The notes beneath the pieces are model-generated. The model was given only the letters and a program-made list of their open reading frames with translations. It was not told where the DNA came from and did no database searches. From positions 1 to 64,000 of the forward strand of contig NZ_MUHU01000026.1 in assembly GCF_002105195.1 (NCBI RefSeq): a stretch of DNA of 64,000 bases, read 5' to 3'. The stretch is from Derxia lacustris (lineage in GTDB: Bacteria; Pseudomonadota; Gammaproteobacteria; Burkholderiales; Burkholderiaceae_E). A program made the position numbers and the translations under genes. Within the stretch, counting starts at the first letter, position 1, and every line of letters begins with the position of its first letter. Positions 56,102 through 64,000 of this stretch are shown piece after piece.

Positions 56102-58459
56102 ATGACGTGCCAACTCATGCCGATCGTGCCCAGCGTTCCAGATTCCCCCGTCGCCGTTTCCGCCGATCCCACGCCGTCCGCCAGTCCCGCCGATCCGCCC
56201 GCCAGCGCGCCCGCTGCCCGGCCCGGCGCCGACGGCCTGCTCGAAATCTGCTTCCACCGGCTCGCCGCGCCGCTCGCGGTCGGACTGCTGCTGGGCTGGC
56301 TGCTGGCGCGGCCCTGGGCGCGCGGCGCGCTCGGCGGGCTGCTGCTGGCGCGCGGCGAATTCGCCTCCGATCCCGAAGCGCTGTGGCGGCTGGCCGGCAG
56401 CGGCGTGGCCAGCTTCGTGGCCGCCGCGCTGCTGCTGGCCGGCGTCGTGCGGCTGGTGGTGGCCGACCTGATGGCCGACGTGGCCCGGCCCGAGCTGGGC
56501 GAGGACTGCCCGGCGCGCGCGCTGCCGCTGGCGCTGTCGAGCGTGTTCGTCGCGCTGCCGGCCTGGACCGCGACCGTGGCCGGCTTTGCCGCCCAGGCGC
56601 CGGCCCAGACCGGGCTGGCGCGCACCCTGGCCGTGCTGGCGGCGCTGGTCCTGTTTGCGCTGCTGCCGCTGCTGTGGTGGCGCGGCCTGCCGCGGCTGGA
56701 ACGCCGGCTCGCCATGCGGCGACGCTGGCGCGGCCTGCGGCTGCCGCCGGCGCGCTGGCGCCCGAGCCTGCTGATGGCCGGCGCGCTGACCCTGGCGCTG
56801 GCGCTCGCCGGCCTGCCGGTGGCGGCGGCGCGCGCCATCGGCACGCCGGCCATCCTGCTGCTGTGGGCCACGGTGGCGCTGGCGCTGCTCGGCGGGCTGA
56901 CGCTGCTGTGGCGCCGGGCCCAGCGGCGCTGGCTCGGCGAGGTGCGCGGCACCATGCTGGCCGCCGTGCTGCTGCTGGCCTGGGCCGGCGGCTTCGATCC
57001 GCTGGCCGAGCCCGAGGCCGACGAGGCGCTGCCGCTGGCGGCCGCGCCGGCGCCGCTGCCCGGCGGCCTGCCGCAGCGCGACTTTGCGCACATGCGGCTC
57101 GATGTCGGCGACATCCACATCAGCGCCCACGGCGGCGGCTTTGGCGCCGCGCTCGCCACCGGCCTGACCCTGGCCGAGGCCGACGATCTGAGCTGCGGCC
57201 GGCTCGCGCCCCGGCTGCGCACGCTCAGCGCGGTGTCGGGCGGCGCGGTCGGTGCCGGCGTCTATCTGGTGCTGGCCGATGCCTTTGCGCGGCTCGATCT
57301 GCGCGCTGCCTGCCGGCCGGGCAGCGCCGACCGGCCGCTGGCCGCCGCCGTCGCCGACGTGCTGCGCCAGGACCATCTGGCGCCGGTGCTGGCGCATCTG
57401 CCGCTCGATCTGCTGCTGCGCCGGTCCACGCGCGGCCAGGCGCTGCTCGACAGCCTTCAGCTGTCGGTCGTGCGCCGGCTCGACCGGCTGGCCGAGGCCG
57501 CGCCGGTCGATCTGCCCGGCGACTGGCAGCCGGGCGCGGCACCCGTGGCCGGCACGCCCGCGCCGACCGCACCGCAGCCGGCCGCGCGCCGCCGTGGCCG
57601 GCCGGCCGAAGCCGCTGCCGCCGCGGCAGCCGCAGCCGCGTCCGCTGCGCCGGCTGCCGCCCCGGCCGGCCTCGACCCCGACGCCAGCACGCTCGGCGAT
57701 CTGCTGCTGCATCCCGACCGGGTCGACGACGCGCTGCACCGGCGCTGGCAGGCCGCGACCGAGCGGCTGCGCGACCAGCGGTTGGCCCAGGCCGCGCGCG
57801 TGGCGGGCTTCGACCGCGCCGGGCTGGCGGTGCCGCTGGCCGGCGCCGGCCGCGCCATCGCGCCGGCGCTCGACTTCAGCATCCAGCTGGTCGATGCCGG
57901 CGGCGGCGCGCTCTGGCTCGGCAACGGTGGCCGCGCGCGCAGCGCCAGCGCGGTCGACGGCCAGCCCGGCGCCGATCTGGCCCAGCCGGCCGATCTCACG
58001 CTCGGCCGCGCGCTGCTCGATGCGGTGCGCTTTCGGCCCTGGCTGCCGGCCGGCCGGCTCGCGCTCGGCGGCCGCGCCGTCGATGTGGTGGAAGGCGGCA
58101 GCGCCGATCCGGGCGGCCATGCCGGACTGGCGGCGGCGCTCGCGCCGGGCGCGCGCGGCATCTGGCTCGACATCGCCGCGCCGGCCAGCGACCGGGTGCA
58201 TGCGCCCGGCGACAGCCATTCCGCCTCGGCGCGCGACCGCTTCGCGCTGCCCGCCGTCGCGCCCGAGACCGCCGCGCGCGGCGCCATCGTCGACCGGCTC
58301 GCCGGCGAGCTGCTGCGCGCGCGCAATCCGGCGCTGGTGGCGCTGCCGCTGCGCTTTGGCGACACGGTCGCGCCCGGCTGCCAGCCGGCCACCGGTGCCG
58401 CCGCGCTGGCGCTGGTGGGGATGGCGGTGCCGGCGGTGTCGCGCTGCGCGGATCGCTGA
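56102..58459 (+). CDS. Membrane-anchored patatin-like protein
   Basis: A large 785-aa protein. The first 300 residues hold about five to six hydrophobic helices (VGLLLGWLLARPW; FVAAALLLAGVVRLVVADL; LAVLAALVLFALLPLLWW). The C-terminal half is patatin-like: glycine-rich oxyanion region ISAHGGGFGAALATG, nucleophile Ser379 in TLSAVSGGAVGAG, and a possible catalytic Asp in FSIQLVDAGGG. An Ala/Pro-rich linker lies near 490-530. It may be a membrane lipase or lipid acyl hydrolase. ATG 56102 is the likely start (ATG 56117 also possible). The patatin call rests on motifs and is moderate. Confidence 0.7.
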   Translation: MTCQLMPIVPSVPDSPVAVSADPTPSASPADPPASAPAARPGADGLLEICFHRLAAPLAVGLLLGWLLARPWARGALGGLLLARGEFASDPEALWRLAGSGVASFVAAALLLAGVVRLVVADLMADVARPELGEDCPARALPLALSSVFVALPAWTATVAGFAAQAPAQTGLARTLAVLAALVLFALLPLLWWRGLPRLERRLAMRRRWRGLRLPPARWRPSLLMAGALTLALALAGLPVAAARAIGTPAILLLWATVALALLGGLTLLWRRAQRRWLGEVRGTMLAAVLLLAWAGGFDPLAEPEADEALPLAAAPAPLPGGLPQRDFAHMRLDVGDIHISAHGGGFGAALATGLTLAEADDLSCGRLAPRLRTLSAVSGGAVGAGVYLVLADAFARLDLRAACRPGSADRPLAAAVADVLRQDHLAPVLAHLPLDLLLRRSTRGQALLDSLQLSVVRRLDRLAEAAPVDLPGDWQPGAAPVAGTPAPTAPQPAARRRGRPAEAAAAAAAAAASAAPAAAPAGLDPDASTLGDLLLHPDRVDDALHRRWQAATERLRDQRLAQAARVAGFDRAGLAVPLAGAGRAIAPALDFSIQLVDAGGGALWLGNGGRARSASAVDGQPGADLAQPADLTLGRALLDAVRFRPWLPAGRLALGGRAVDVVEGGSADPGGHAGLAAALAPGARGIWLDIAAPASDRVHAPGDSHSASARDRFALPAVAPETAARGAIVDRLAGELLRARNPALVALPLRFGDTVAPGCQPATGAAALALVGMAVPAVSRCADR

Positions 58460-58587
58460 CGGCGCCGCTGCGGGCGGCGGCACGGACGACGACCCGAACG
58501 ACGGCACGAACGACGGCGCGACCCGGACGCGCCGCCGATCGTCGCCGCCGCGCCGCCCGCCGGGCCGGCCGCGGGCGCCGGAACGGG

Positions 58588-58603
58588 CTTGACGGCGGTC
58601 AAG
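58588..58603. promoter_or_regulatory. CTTGAC-N4-GTCAAG palindrome
   Basis: Perfect 6-bp half-sites, 70 nt upstream of the PEP-CTERM gene. Candidate regulator site; no known PrsR or sigma-54 consensus was matched. Confidence 0.35.
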
Positions 58604-58673
58604 CGCGCCGCGCCGGCACCGGCGTCTGCTCGATTGGGCGTCGTCCCGACGCCGACCCAAGGAGAGACCGACC

Positions 58674-59342
58674 ATGCCCTTCGCCCAGCTCCCGTCCCGC
58701 CAGACCCGCCCGCTTGCCGTCTGCCTGCCGTTTGCCCTGCTGCTTGCCTGCGGCCCGGCCCAGGCCGAGCGCGACTTCTGGATCGGCGACATCGTCCGCG
58801 GCACGCCCGTCACCTCGGGGCCGTCGACCATCCCGTCCGGCGTCGTCGCCTCCTGGTCGGCGGCCACGACCTGGAACTTCTCCTATCACCTGTACCGGCA
58901 GGAGTCGTTCAGCTTCTCGGCCCAGGCCCAGAGCTTTCAGGAGTTCGCGCGCGGCGAGTTCCCGGCCACCGTGGCCGGGCTGACCGCCTTCACCTGCGCC
59001 GCCACCGACTGCATCGGCAAGGGCAGCATCACCGTCAGCTACACCGCCACCGGCGCCTTCGAGCCGCCATCCGGCTATGCCAACCAGGACATCTATCTGG
59101 AGCCCGAATTCCGGATGCTGTCGCCGATCCTCGATCCGCATGCGATCTACATCGTCGATTTCCTGGCCAGCGTCCCGAAGTTCCACATCCTGGTCACCAG
59201 CCCGGTGCCCGAACCCGATCCCAACCTCATGCTGCTGGGCGGCGGCGCGCTCGCCCTGAGCCTGCGCGGCTGGCGCCGCCGCCGTGCCGGCCGGGCCGCC
59301 GCTTCCGCTCCCGCTGTACAGCTCGGCACACAACCTGCCTAG
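58674..59342 (+). CDS. PEP-CTERM sorting-domain protein
   Basis: A 222-aa exported protein. The signal peptide (FALLLACGPAQA) is followed by a beta-rich domain (FWIGDIVRGTPVTSG, ATTWNFSYHLYRQES) with one disulfide candidate (CAATDC). The C-terminus carries VPEPDPN, a helix LMLLGGGALALSL and the Arg cluster RGWRRRRAGR, i.e. a PEP-CTERM exosortase signal, here with an unusually long 20-residue tail after it. AAGGAGAG precedes ATG 58674. The exosortase is not in the window. Confidence 0.8.
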   Translation: MPFAQLPSRQTRPLAVCLPFALLLACGPAQAERDFWIGDIVRGTPVTSGPSTIPSGVVASWSAATTWNFSYHLYRQESFSFSAQAQSFQEFARGEFPATVAGLTAFTCAATDCIGKGSITVSYTATGAFEPPSGYANQDIYLEPEFRMLSPILDPHAIYIVDFLASVPKFHILVTSPVPEPDPNLMLLGGGALALSLRGWRRRRAGRAAASAPAVQLGTQPA

Positions 59343-59443
59343 CAGGCGCTCCAGTCGCGCGACAAACCTCCCTCCGCCACAAACCCGACAACCGGGCCGT
59401 GGCTTTGTCGCGCTCCCGACGCCCGCACCGTGGAGAGCAAGCC

Positions 59444-61144
59444 ATGAAGCTTCAGATCGAACGCGTCCATGCACTGGCGCTGATCGACCAGTTCCCCAAC
59501 CTGTCGCACCTCAACGACCAGCTGCGCTTCGGCAACAAGGTCGAGGTGAACTTCAGCCAGATCAGCGCCGACGAGCTGGCCTTCCTCGGCAATCTCTACG
59601 AGGCCGGCGGCCCGGCGATGAAGCTGCGCGCGGCCCAGATCGCCACGCTGCACAAGGCGCTCAACGACGACGGCATGCGCTTCAAGGCCGACGATCTCGA
59701 ACAGCTGGTGCCGGCCATCGCCAAGTGGCTCAGCACCGATGCCCAGCGCGGCTGGATCTTCACCGCCAGCGTCACCACCCGGCCGCTGCCCTATGTGGTG
59801 ACGCGCATCGACTACACGCCCTCGTCCAACGACGAGACCGGCAAGGTCTACATCGAGCTCAAGGCCAATGCCAAGGGCACGCTGGCCTCCAACACGCTGC
59901 GCATCAACGGCACCGAGATCGCCGGGCGCACCGTGGCCGAGATCTTTGCCGCCAAGGGCTATATCCACGAGACCGAGGAGCTGATCGCGGCCTACGACCG
60001 CACCAGCGAGATCTATTTCGACTGGCGCGGCCAGTACGGCGCCCAGTTCTCGGGCCAGGGCACCGGCTACTACGCCGAAGACCCGACCTCGACCCATCGC
60101 GATACCGACTGGTCGCGCAAGGACGTGGTGGTGCTGTCGACCGGCGGCGGCAGCGCGCGCCTGGTCAACGACGAAGGCATCCTGGCCCAGCGCGTGCTCA
60201 CGCTCGACGCGACCGGCGACATCCTCGGGCCCTATCTGCAAAAGGCCGCCAAGAGCAACCGCTACGACGCCGAGGACGAGGTCAAGGAAATCCAGGAATC
60301 GCGCCGCAAGGACCTGTTCACCCAGCTGCCGGTGCATCCGCTGATCTTCATGTTCCACCTCGACCTGCATCACTACCTGTGGGTGCATGTCGAGGACATG
60401 GAGCTGTACGAATACAAGCCCGCGCTCAAGCAGAAGCTGGTGCTGCCGGCCGAGCAGACCGACCTGATCGACATCCTGACCGCCGAGATGGATGTGCTGA
60501 TGGACGACATCGTGGCCGGCAAGTCGGGCGGCACCACGGTGCTGTGCGCTGGCCCGGCCGGCGTCGGCAAGACGCTCACCGCCGAGGTCTATTCCGAAAT
60601 CATCCGGCGGCCGCTGTACCGCGTGCATTCGGGCCAGCTGGGCCTGAACGTGGCGGCGATGGAAACCGCGCTCAAGGACGTGCTCACGCGGGCCCAGCGC
60701 TGGGGCGCCGTCATGCTGATCGACGAGGCCGATGTCTACATCCGCCGGCGCGACGACAACATGACCGCCAACGCGGTCGTCGGCGTGTTCCTGCGCGTGC
60801 TCGAGTATTTCAACGGCCTGCTGTTCCTCACCACCAACCGGGTCGACGACATCGACGAGGCGATCGTTTCCCGCTGCATCGCGCTCATCAAGTTCAACCC
60901 GCCCGACCGTGAGGCGCGCCGCAAGATCTGGTCGGTGATGACCGAGCAGTTCGGTCTGGCCGTGCCGGGCGAGCTGGTCGATCAGCTGGCCGACGTGTTT
61001 CCGGCCGCGACCGGCCGCGACATCAAGGGCCTGTCCAAGCTCACCGCCAAGTACTGCTCGCACAAGGACTGCGCGCCCACGCTCGAAGTGTTCAAGCGCT
61101 GCTCGGTGTTCCGCGGCATGGACCTGGGCGTGCTGCCCGACTGA
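59444..61144 (+). CDS. AAA+ ATPase of unknown role
   Basis: A 566-aa protein with a non-ATPase N-terminal half (about 1-330; contains SDELAFLG-like helices and GQYGAQFSGQGTGYYAED) and a C-terminal AAA+ module: Walker A GPAGVGKT (370-377), Walker B VMLIDEAD (423-430), sensor FLTTNRVDDIDEAIVSRC. The lid ends near 560. No signal or membrane segment. The N-domain is not recognised. It stands alone between a PEP-CTERM gene and a sensor kinase. Confidence 0.82.
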   Translation: MKLQIERVHALALIDQFPNLSHLNDQLRFGNKVEVNFSQISADELAFLGNLYEAGGPAMKLRAAQIATLHKALNDDGMRFKADDLEQLVPAIAKWLSTDAQRGWIFTASVTTRPLPYVVTRIDYTPSSNDETGKVYIELKANAKGTLASNTLRINGTEIAGRTVAEIFAAKGYIHETEELIAAYDRTSEIYFDWRGQYGAQFSGQGTGYYAEDPTSTHRDTDWSRKDVVVLSTGGGSARLVNDEGILAQRVLTLDATGDILGPYLQKAAKSNRYDAEDEVKEIQESRRKDLFTQLPVHPLIFMFHLDLHHYLWVHVEDMELYEYKPALKQKLVLPAEQTDLIDILTAEMDVLMDDIVAGKSGGTTVLCAGPAGVGKTLTAEVYSEIIRRPLYRVHSGQLGLNVAAMETALKDVLTRAQRWGAVMLIDEADVYIRRRDDNMTANAVVGVFLRVLEYFNGLLFLTTNRVDDIDEAIVSRCIALIKFNPPDREARRKIWSVMTEQFGLAVPGELVDQLADVFPAATGRDIKGLSKLTAKYCSHKDCAPTLEVFKRCSVFRGMDLGVLPD

Positions 61145-61271
61145 GGTCGGCGCGCCACGACCGTCGGCGGCGAGGCGCCGCTGCTCCGGTCGCAGCCCCC
61201 CCGTGTAACTCGGGGGCGATCTGGCGCAACAGTCCGGCTCGGTGCCGGTGTACTGTCGATGCGAGCGGTGC

Positions 61272-61287
61272 GGCGCCCCGGGGCGCC
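61272..61287. promoter_or_regulatory. GGCGCCCCGGGGCGCC palindrome
   Basis: Perfect 16-bp palindrome 45 nt before the hybrid kinase start, in the 187-nt gap after the AAA+ gene. It may be an operator or a hairpin; G+C bias makes this weak. A small CCCCCG/CGGGGG hairpin (61198-61216) lies just after the AAA+ stop. Confidence 0.3.
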
Positions 61288-61331
61288 ATGCCGCATTTGG
61301 CGCCTCCGGGCGTCCTCAGCGCATCGTGCCC

Positions 61332-64000
61332 ATGGCTTCGTCCTCCTCCAGTTCCGCGGCTGCGCCGTCTCCTGGCTCCGTCAGCGGAGGCGACGATGCG
61401 GCACGCCGCGACATCGCGCGCCGCTTCAATACCGTGATCGCCGCGCTGGTGGTGGCGACGCTGGCGGTGCTGGGCCTGTACTGGTGGAACCTCGACCGCT
61501 CGATCGAGCAGCTGCGCCGCACCACGCTCGACGATGCCGCCGATACCGCCGTCACGCTGGCCCAGGCGGTCGGCGGCCGGGTCGATGCCACGGTGCGCTC
61601 GGTGGACGTGGTGCTCGACTATCTGCGCAAGCGCCCGCCGGCCGCCACGCCGGCCTTCGACGGCGAGGCGCGTGCCGCCGGCGCCACCTTTCCGCGCGGC
61701 CTGCTCACGCAGATGAGCTTCATCGGTGCCGACGGCCAGCTGGCCTATTCGACGCTGCCGGGCTGGCGCCCGATCGATCTGGGCGACCGCGAGCATTTCC
61801 TGGCGCATGCCGATGGCGGGCCGGACCGGCTGTTCATCAGCCGGCCGCTGCTCGGCCGCATGTCCAATGCCTGGACGGTGCAGTTCTCGCGCCGGGTCGA
61901 GCGCGACGGCCGGTTTGGCGGCGTGCTGGTGCTGTCGATGTCGCCGCTCCAGCTGTCGGCCGAGCTGGCCGAGCTCGGCCTGCACGACGGCGACGTGGCG
62001 GCGCTGCTGCGTGCCGACGGCCAGTTCCTGGCCCGCAGCGTCGATGCCGAAAGCTATTTCGGCCGCCAGGTGCGGCTCGACCGGCCGTTTCTGGCGCCCG
62101 ATGCGCCGCTGACCGGCTATTTCCTCGACGAGGGCAGCTTCGACAAGACGCGCCGGCTCTACGCCTGGCGCCGCCTGCCCGAGGCCGGGCTGATCGTGAC
62201 CGTGGGCCTGAGCGCGCCGCGCGTGCTGGCCAATGTGGAGCGCGGCGTCGATTCGGCGCGCCGGCGCGGCATGGTGGTCACCGCGCTGTTCGTCGGCATG
62301 GGCGTGGCGCTGGTGCTGCTGCTGTGGCGGCTCAAGCGGCGCCAGATCGAGCTGGTCGCGAGCGCCCAGTTCTACCGCGACCTGTTCGAACGCAACCTGT
62401 CGGTCAAGCTGTTCGTCGATGCCGAGACCGGCGCCATCGTCGATGCCAATGCCGCCGCCTGCCGCTTCTACGGCTACAGCCGCGAGCAGCTGCTGGCGCG
62501 CCGCATCAACGATCTCAACATCCTGTCGCCCGAGCAGATCGCGCGCGAGATGGACGATGCGCGGCGCGAGCGGCGGCGCCAGTTCCGGTTCCGGCACCGG
62601 CTCGCCTCGGGCCAGCTGCGCGATGTCGAGGTCTACTCCGGCCCGATCGAGCGCGACGGCCGGCCGCTGCTCTATTCCATCGTGCATGACGTGACCGACC
62701 GGCGCCGGCTGGAGGAGCGGCTGCGCGCCAGCGAGATGCGCTACCGCAGCATGATCGAGGTGCTGGCCGAGGGCGTGCTGGTCATCGGCGCCGACGGCTC
62801 GCTGCTGGCGTCCAACGCCGCCGCGCGCACCCTGCTCAATGCCGACGATGCCGCGCTGTCGGACGAGAGCTACAGCCTCATCGGCCGCGACGGCGCGCCG
62901 CTCGCGCACGAGGACTACCCGACGCGCCGCGCGCTCGACCTGCTGGCCAGCCAGGGCTTCGTCGGCGTGCCCCAGCCCGGCGGCGGCCAGCGCTGGCTGG
63001 CGGTCAACACGCGCCGGCTGCCGCCCGAGCTCGACGGCCATGTGCCGGGCGCGCTGGTCTCGTTCAGCGACGTGACCCGGGTGATCGACATGGAGCAGGA
63101 GGCGCTCAAGCTCACCGAGGCGCGCATTGCCGCCGAGGACGCCAGCCGCGCGAAGAGCGAATTCCTGGCCAACATGAGCCACGAGGTGCGCACGCCGATG
63201 AATGCGGTGCTCGGCCTGCTGCGCCAGGCGCTCGGCGGCCGGCTCGACGTGCGCCAGCGCGATCTGCTGGTCAACGCGTTTGCCGCCGCCAATGCGCTGA
63301 TGACCCTGCTCGACGATCTGCTCGACCTGTCGCGCATCGAGAGCGGGCTGTTCGTGGTCGAGCGCAAGCCGTTCAGCCTCGATGCGGTGCTCGACGGCGC
63401 CAGCGGCGTGATCGCGCCGGTGTGCCAGCACAAGGGGCTCGAATTCCGCATCCGGCGCGCCGCCGACGTGCCCGACGGGCTGGTCGGCGATGCGCTGCGG
63501 CTCGGTCAGGTGCTGACCAATCTGCTCGGCAATGCGGTCAAGTTCACCGAGCGCGGCGGCGTCAGCCTGCTGTGCGAGCTGGCCCCGGCCGACGCGCTGC
63601 CCGATTTTCCCGAGCTGCCGCCGGCGCCGGCCGACGATCCCGATGCCGCCGACGTGGTGCCCGACCGGGTGCGGCTGAGCTTCGTCGTCATCGACACCGG
63701 CCTCGGCATGACCGATGCCACGGTCGAGCGGCTGTTCCGCCCCTTCACCCAGGGCGACGGCTCCAGCACCCGGCGCCACGGCGGCAGCGGCATCGGCCTG
63801 TCGATCACGCGCCGGCTGGTGCGGCGCATGGGCGGCGCCATCGACGTGGCCACCGCGCCCGGCATGGGCGCCACCTTCACCGTCACGCTCGATTTCGGGC
63901 TGGCCGATCCGCTGGCGCTGCCGGCGCCGGCCCCGGTTGCCCAGGCGCCGGCGCCCATCGTGGCCGAGCCCGAGCTGGCCGGCCGGCGCGTGCTGCTGGT
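61332..64000 (+). CDS. Cache/PAS hybrid histidine kinase (partial, runs off window)
   Basis: At least 889 codons are present and the frame is open to the window end, so the gene continues. TM1 (about 35-55), double-Cache-like periplasmic domain (LGDREHFLAH), TM2 (about 312-335), two PAS domains (FYRDLFERNLSVKLFVDAE...; MRYRSMIEVLAEGVLVIG), HisKA with His617 (FLANMSHEVRTPMNAVLGLL), HATPase (NLLGNAVKFTERGG; DTGLGMT; GGSGIGLSITRRL) and the first strand of a receiver (GRRVLLV) at the edge. The sensor and PAS parts are strongly alike to 38024-39793. ATG 61332 was read directly. Confidence 0.93.
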   Translation, partial: MASSSSSSAAAPSPGSVSGGDDAARRDIARRFNTVIAALVVATLAVLGLYWWNLDRSIEQLRRTTLDDAADTAVTLAQAVGGRVDATVRSVDVVLDYLRKRPPAATPAFDGEARAAGATFPRGLLTQMSFIGADGQLAYSTLPGWRPIDLGDREHFLAHADGGPDRLFISRPLLGRMSNAWTVQFSRRVERDGRFGGVLVLSMSPLQLSAELAELGLHDGDVAALLRADGQFLARSVDAESYFGRQVRLDRPFLAPDAPLTGYFLDEGSFDKTRRLYAWRRLPEAGLIVTVGLSAPRVLANVERGVDSARRRGMVVTALFVGMGVALVLLLWRLKRRQIELVASAQFYRDLFERNLSVKLFVDAETGAIVDANAAACRFYGYSREQLLARRINDLNILSPEQIAREMDDARRERRRQFRFRHRLASGQLRDVEVYSGPIERDGRPLLYSIVHDVTDRRRLEERLRASEMRYRSMIEVLAEGVLVIGADGSLLASNAAARTLLNADDAALSDESYSLIGRDGAPLAHEDYPTRRALDLLASQGFVGVPQPGGGQRWLAVNTRRLPPELDGHVPGALVSFSDVTRVIDMEQEALKLTEARIAAEDASRAKSEFLANMSHEVRTPMNAVLGLLRQALGGRLDVRQRDLLVNAFAAANALMTLLDDLLDLSRIESGLFVVERKPFSLDAVLDGASGVIAPVCQHKGLEFRIRRAADVPDGLVGDALRLGQVLTNLLGNAVKFTERGGVSLLCELAPADALPDFPELPPAPADDPDAADVVPDRVRLSFVVIDTGLGMTDATVERLFRPFTQGDGSSTRRHGGSGIGLSITRRLVRRMGGAIDVATAPGMGATFTVTLDFGLADPLALPAPAPVAQAPAPIVAEPELAGRRVLL

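Noticed and set aside
58496..58517. Tandem 12-bp repeat GAACGACGGC(AC)
   Set aside because: Only two copies in a G+C-rich spacer; too short to support a functional repeat.

Overview
The window is about 70% G+C by eye and carries typical proteobacterial genes with strong G/C bias at codon third positions. It reads as a betaproteobacterial chromosome, probably Burkholderiales or Rhodocyclales. The clues are a red-type (form IC) RuBisCO operon with its own CbbX activase, a PEP-CTERM-tagged exported protein, a long EpsC-type serine acetyltransferase and large hybrid sensor kinases. No tRNA, rRNA, CRISPR array, transposase or phage gene was recognised.

Layout. 1-636: no gene; two blocks bounded by long perfect inverted repeats and full of hairpins. 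637-1437: nikR plus a small unknown gene. 1445-5272 (minus): arsenic operon arsR-arsI-(truncated arsC)-arsC-acr3-arsC-arsH behind a palindrome-covered, apparently leaderless arsR promoter. 5347-6903 (minus): a chemoreceptor. 7113-18190 (minus): complete Calvin-Benson operon cbbL-S-E-X-F-P-T-Z-A-Y, with cbbR divergent. 19273-23165: a BLUF photoreceptor, a HupT-like histidine kinase, an unrecognised Cys-rich gene pair and a CcsA/YpjD-like membrane protein. 23208-27402 (minus): copper operon DUF2946-PCu(A)C-outer membrane protein-MbnP-MbnH. 27601-31548: assorted genes (DUF429, EamA exporter, PhnZ-like HD protein, degenerate kinase).

31720-39793: five overlapping sensory genes (CHASE3 hybrid kinase with three receivers, CheR, CheB, receiver-kinase, Cache/PAS sensor without an output domain), then a serine acetyltransferase that ends in a strong terminator. 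41057-50059: an eight-gene lipid-type cluster: a fused GNAT/alpha-oxoamine synthase, acyl carrier protein, FAAL-type ligase, two-subunit GMC dehydrogenase, FAD desaturase/oxidase, SDR reductase and DUF2147. Its content matches the logic of bacterial sphingolipid (ceramide) synthesis but with an unusual fusion and added redox enzymes. 50081-55983: AraC regulator, zinc-free MDR oxidoreductase, two acyltransferase-3 proteins and a TupA-like ATP-grasp protein. 56102-64000: a membrane patatin-like protein, a PEP-CTERM protein, an AAA+ ATPase and a hybrid kinase that runs off the window and is a fuller paralog of the 38024-39793 sensor.

Together the genes describe a metal-exposed autotroph or mixotroph: CO2 fixation, As, Cu and Ni handling, light and redox sensing, and an envelope-remodelling region that is the most novel part.
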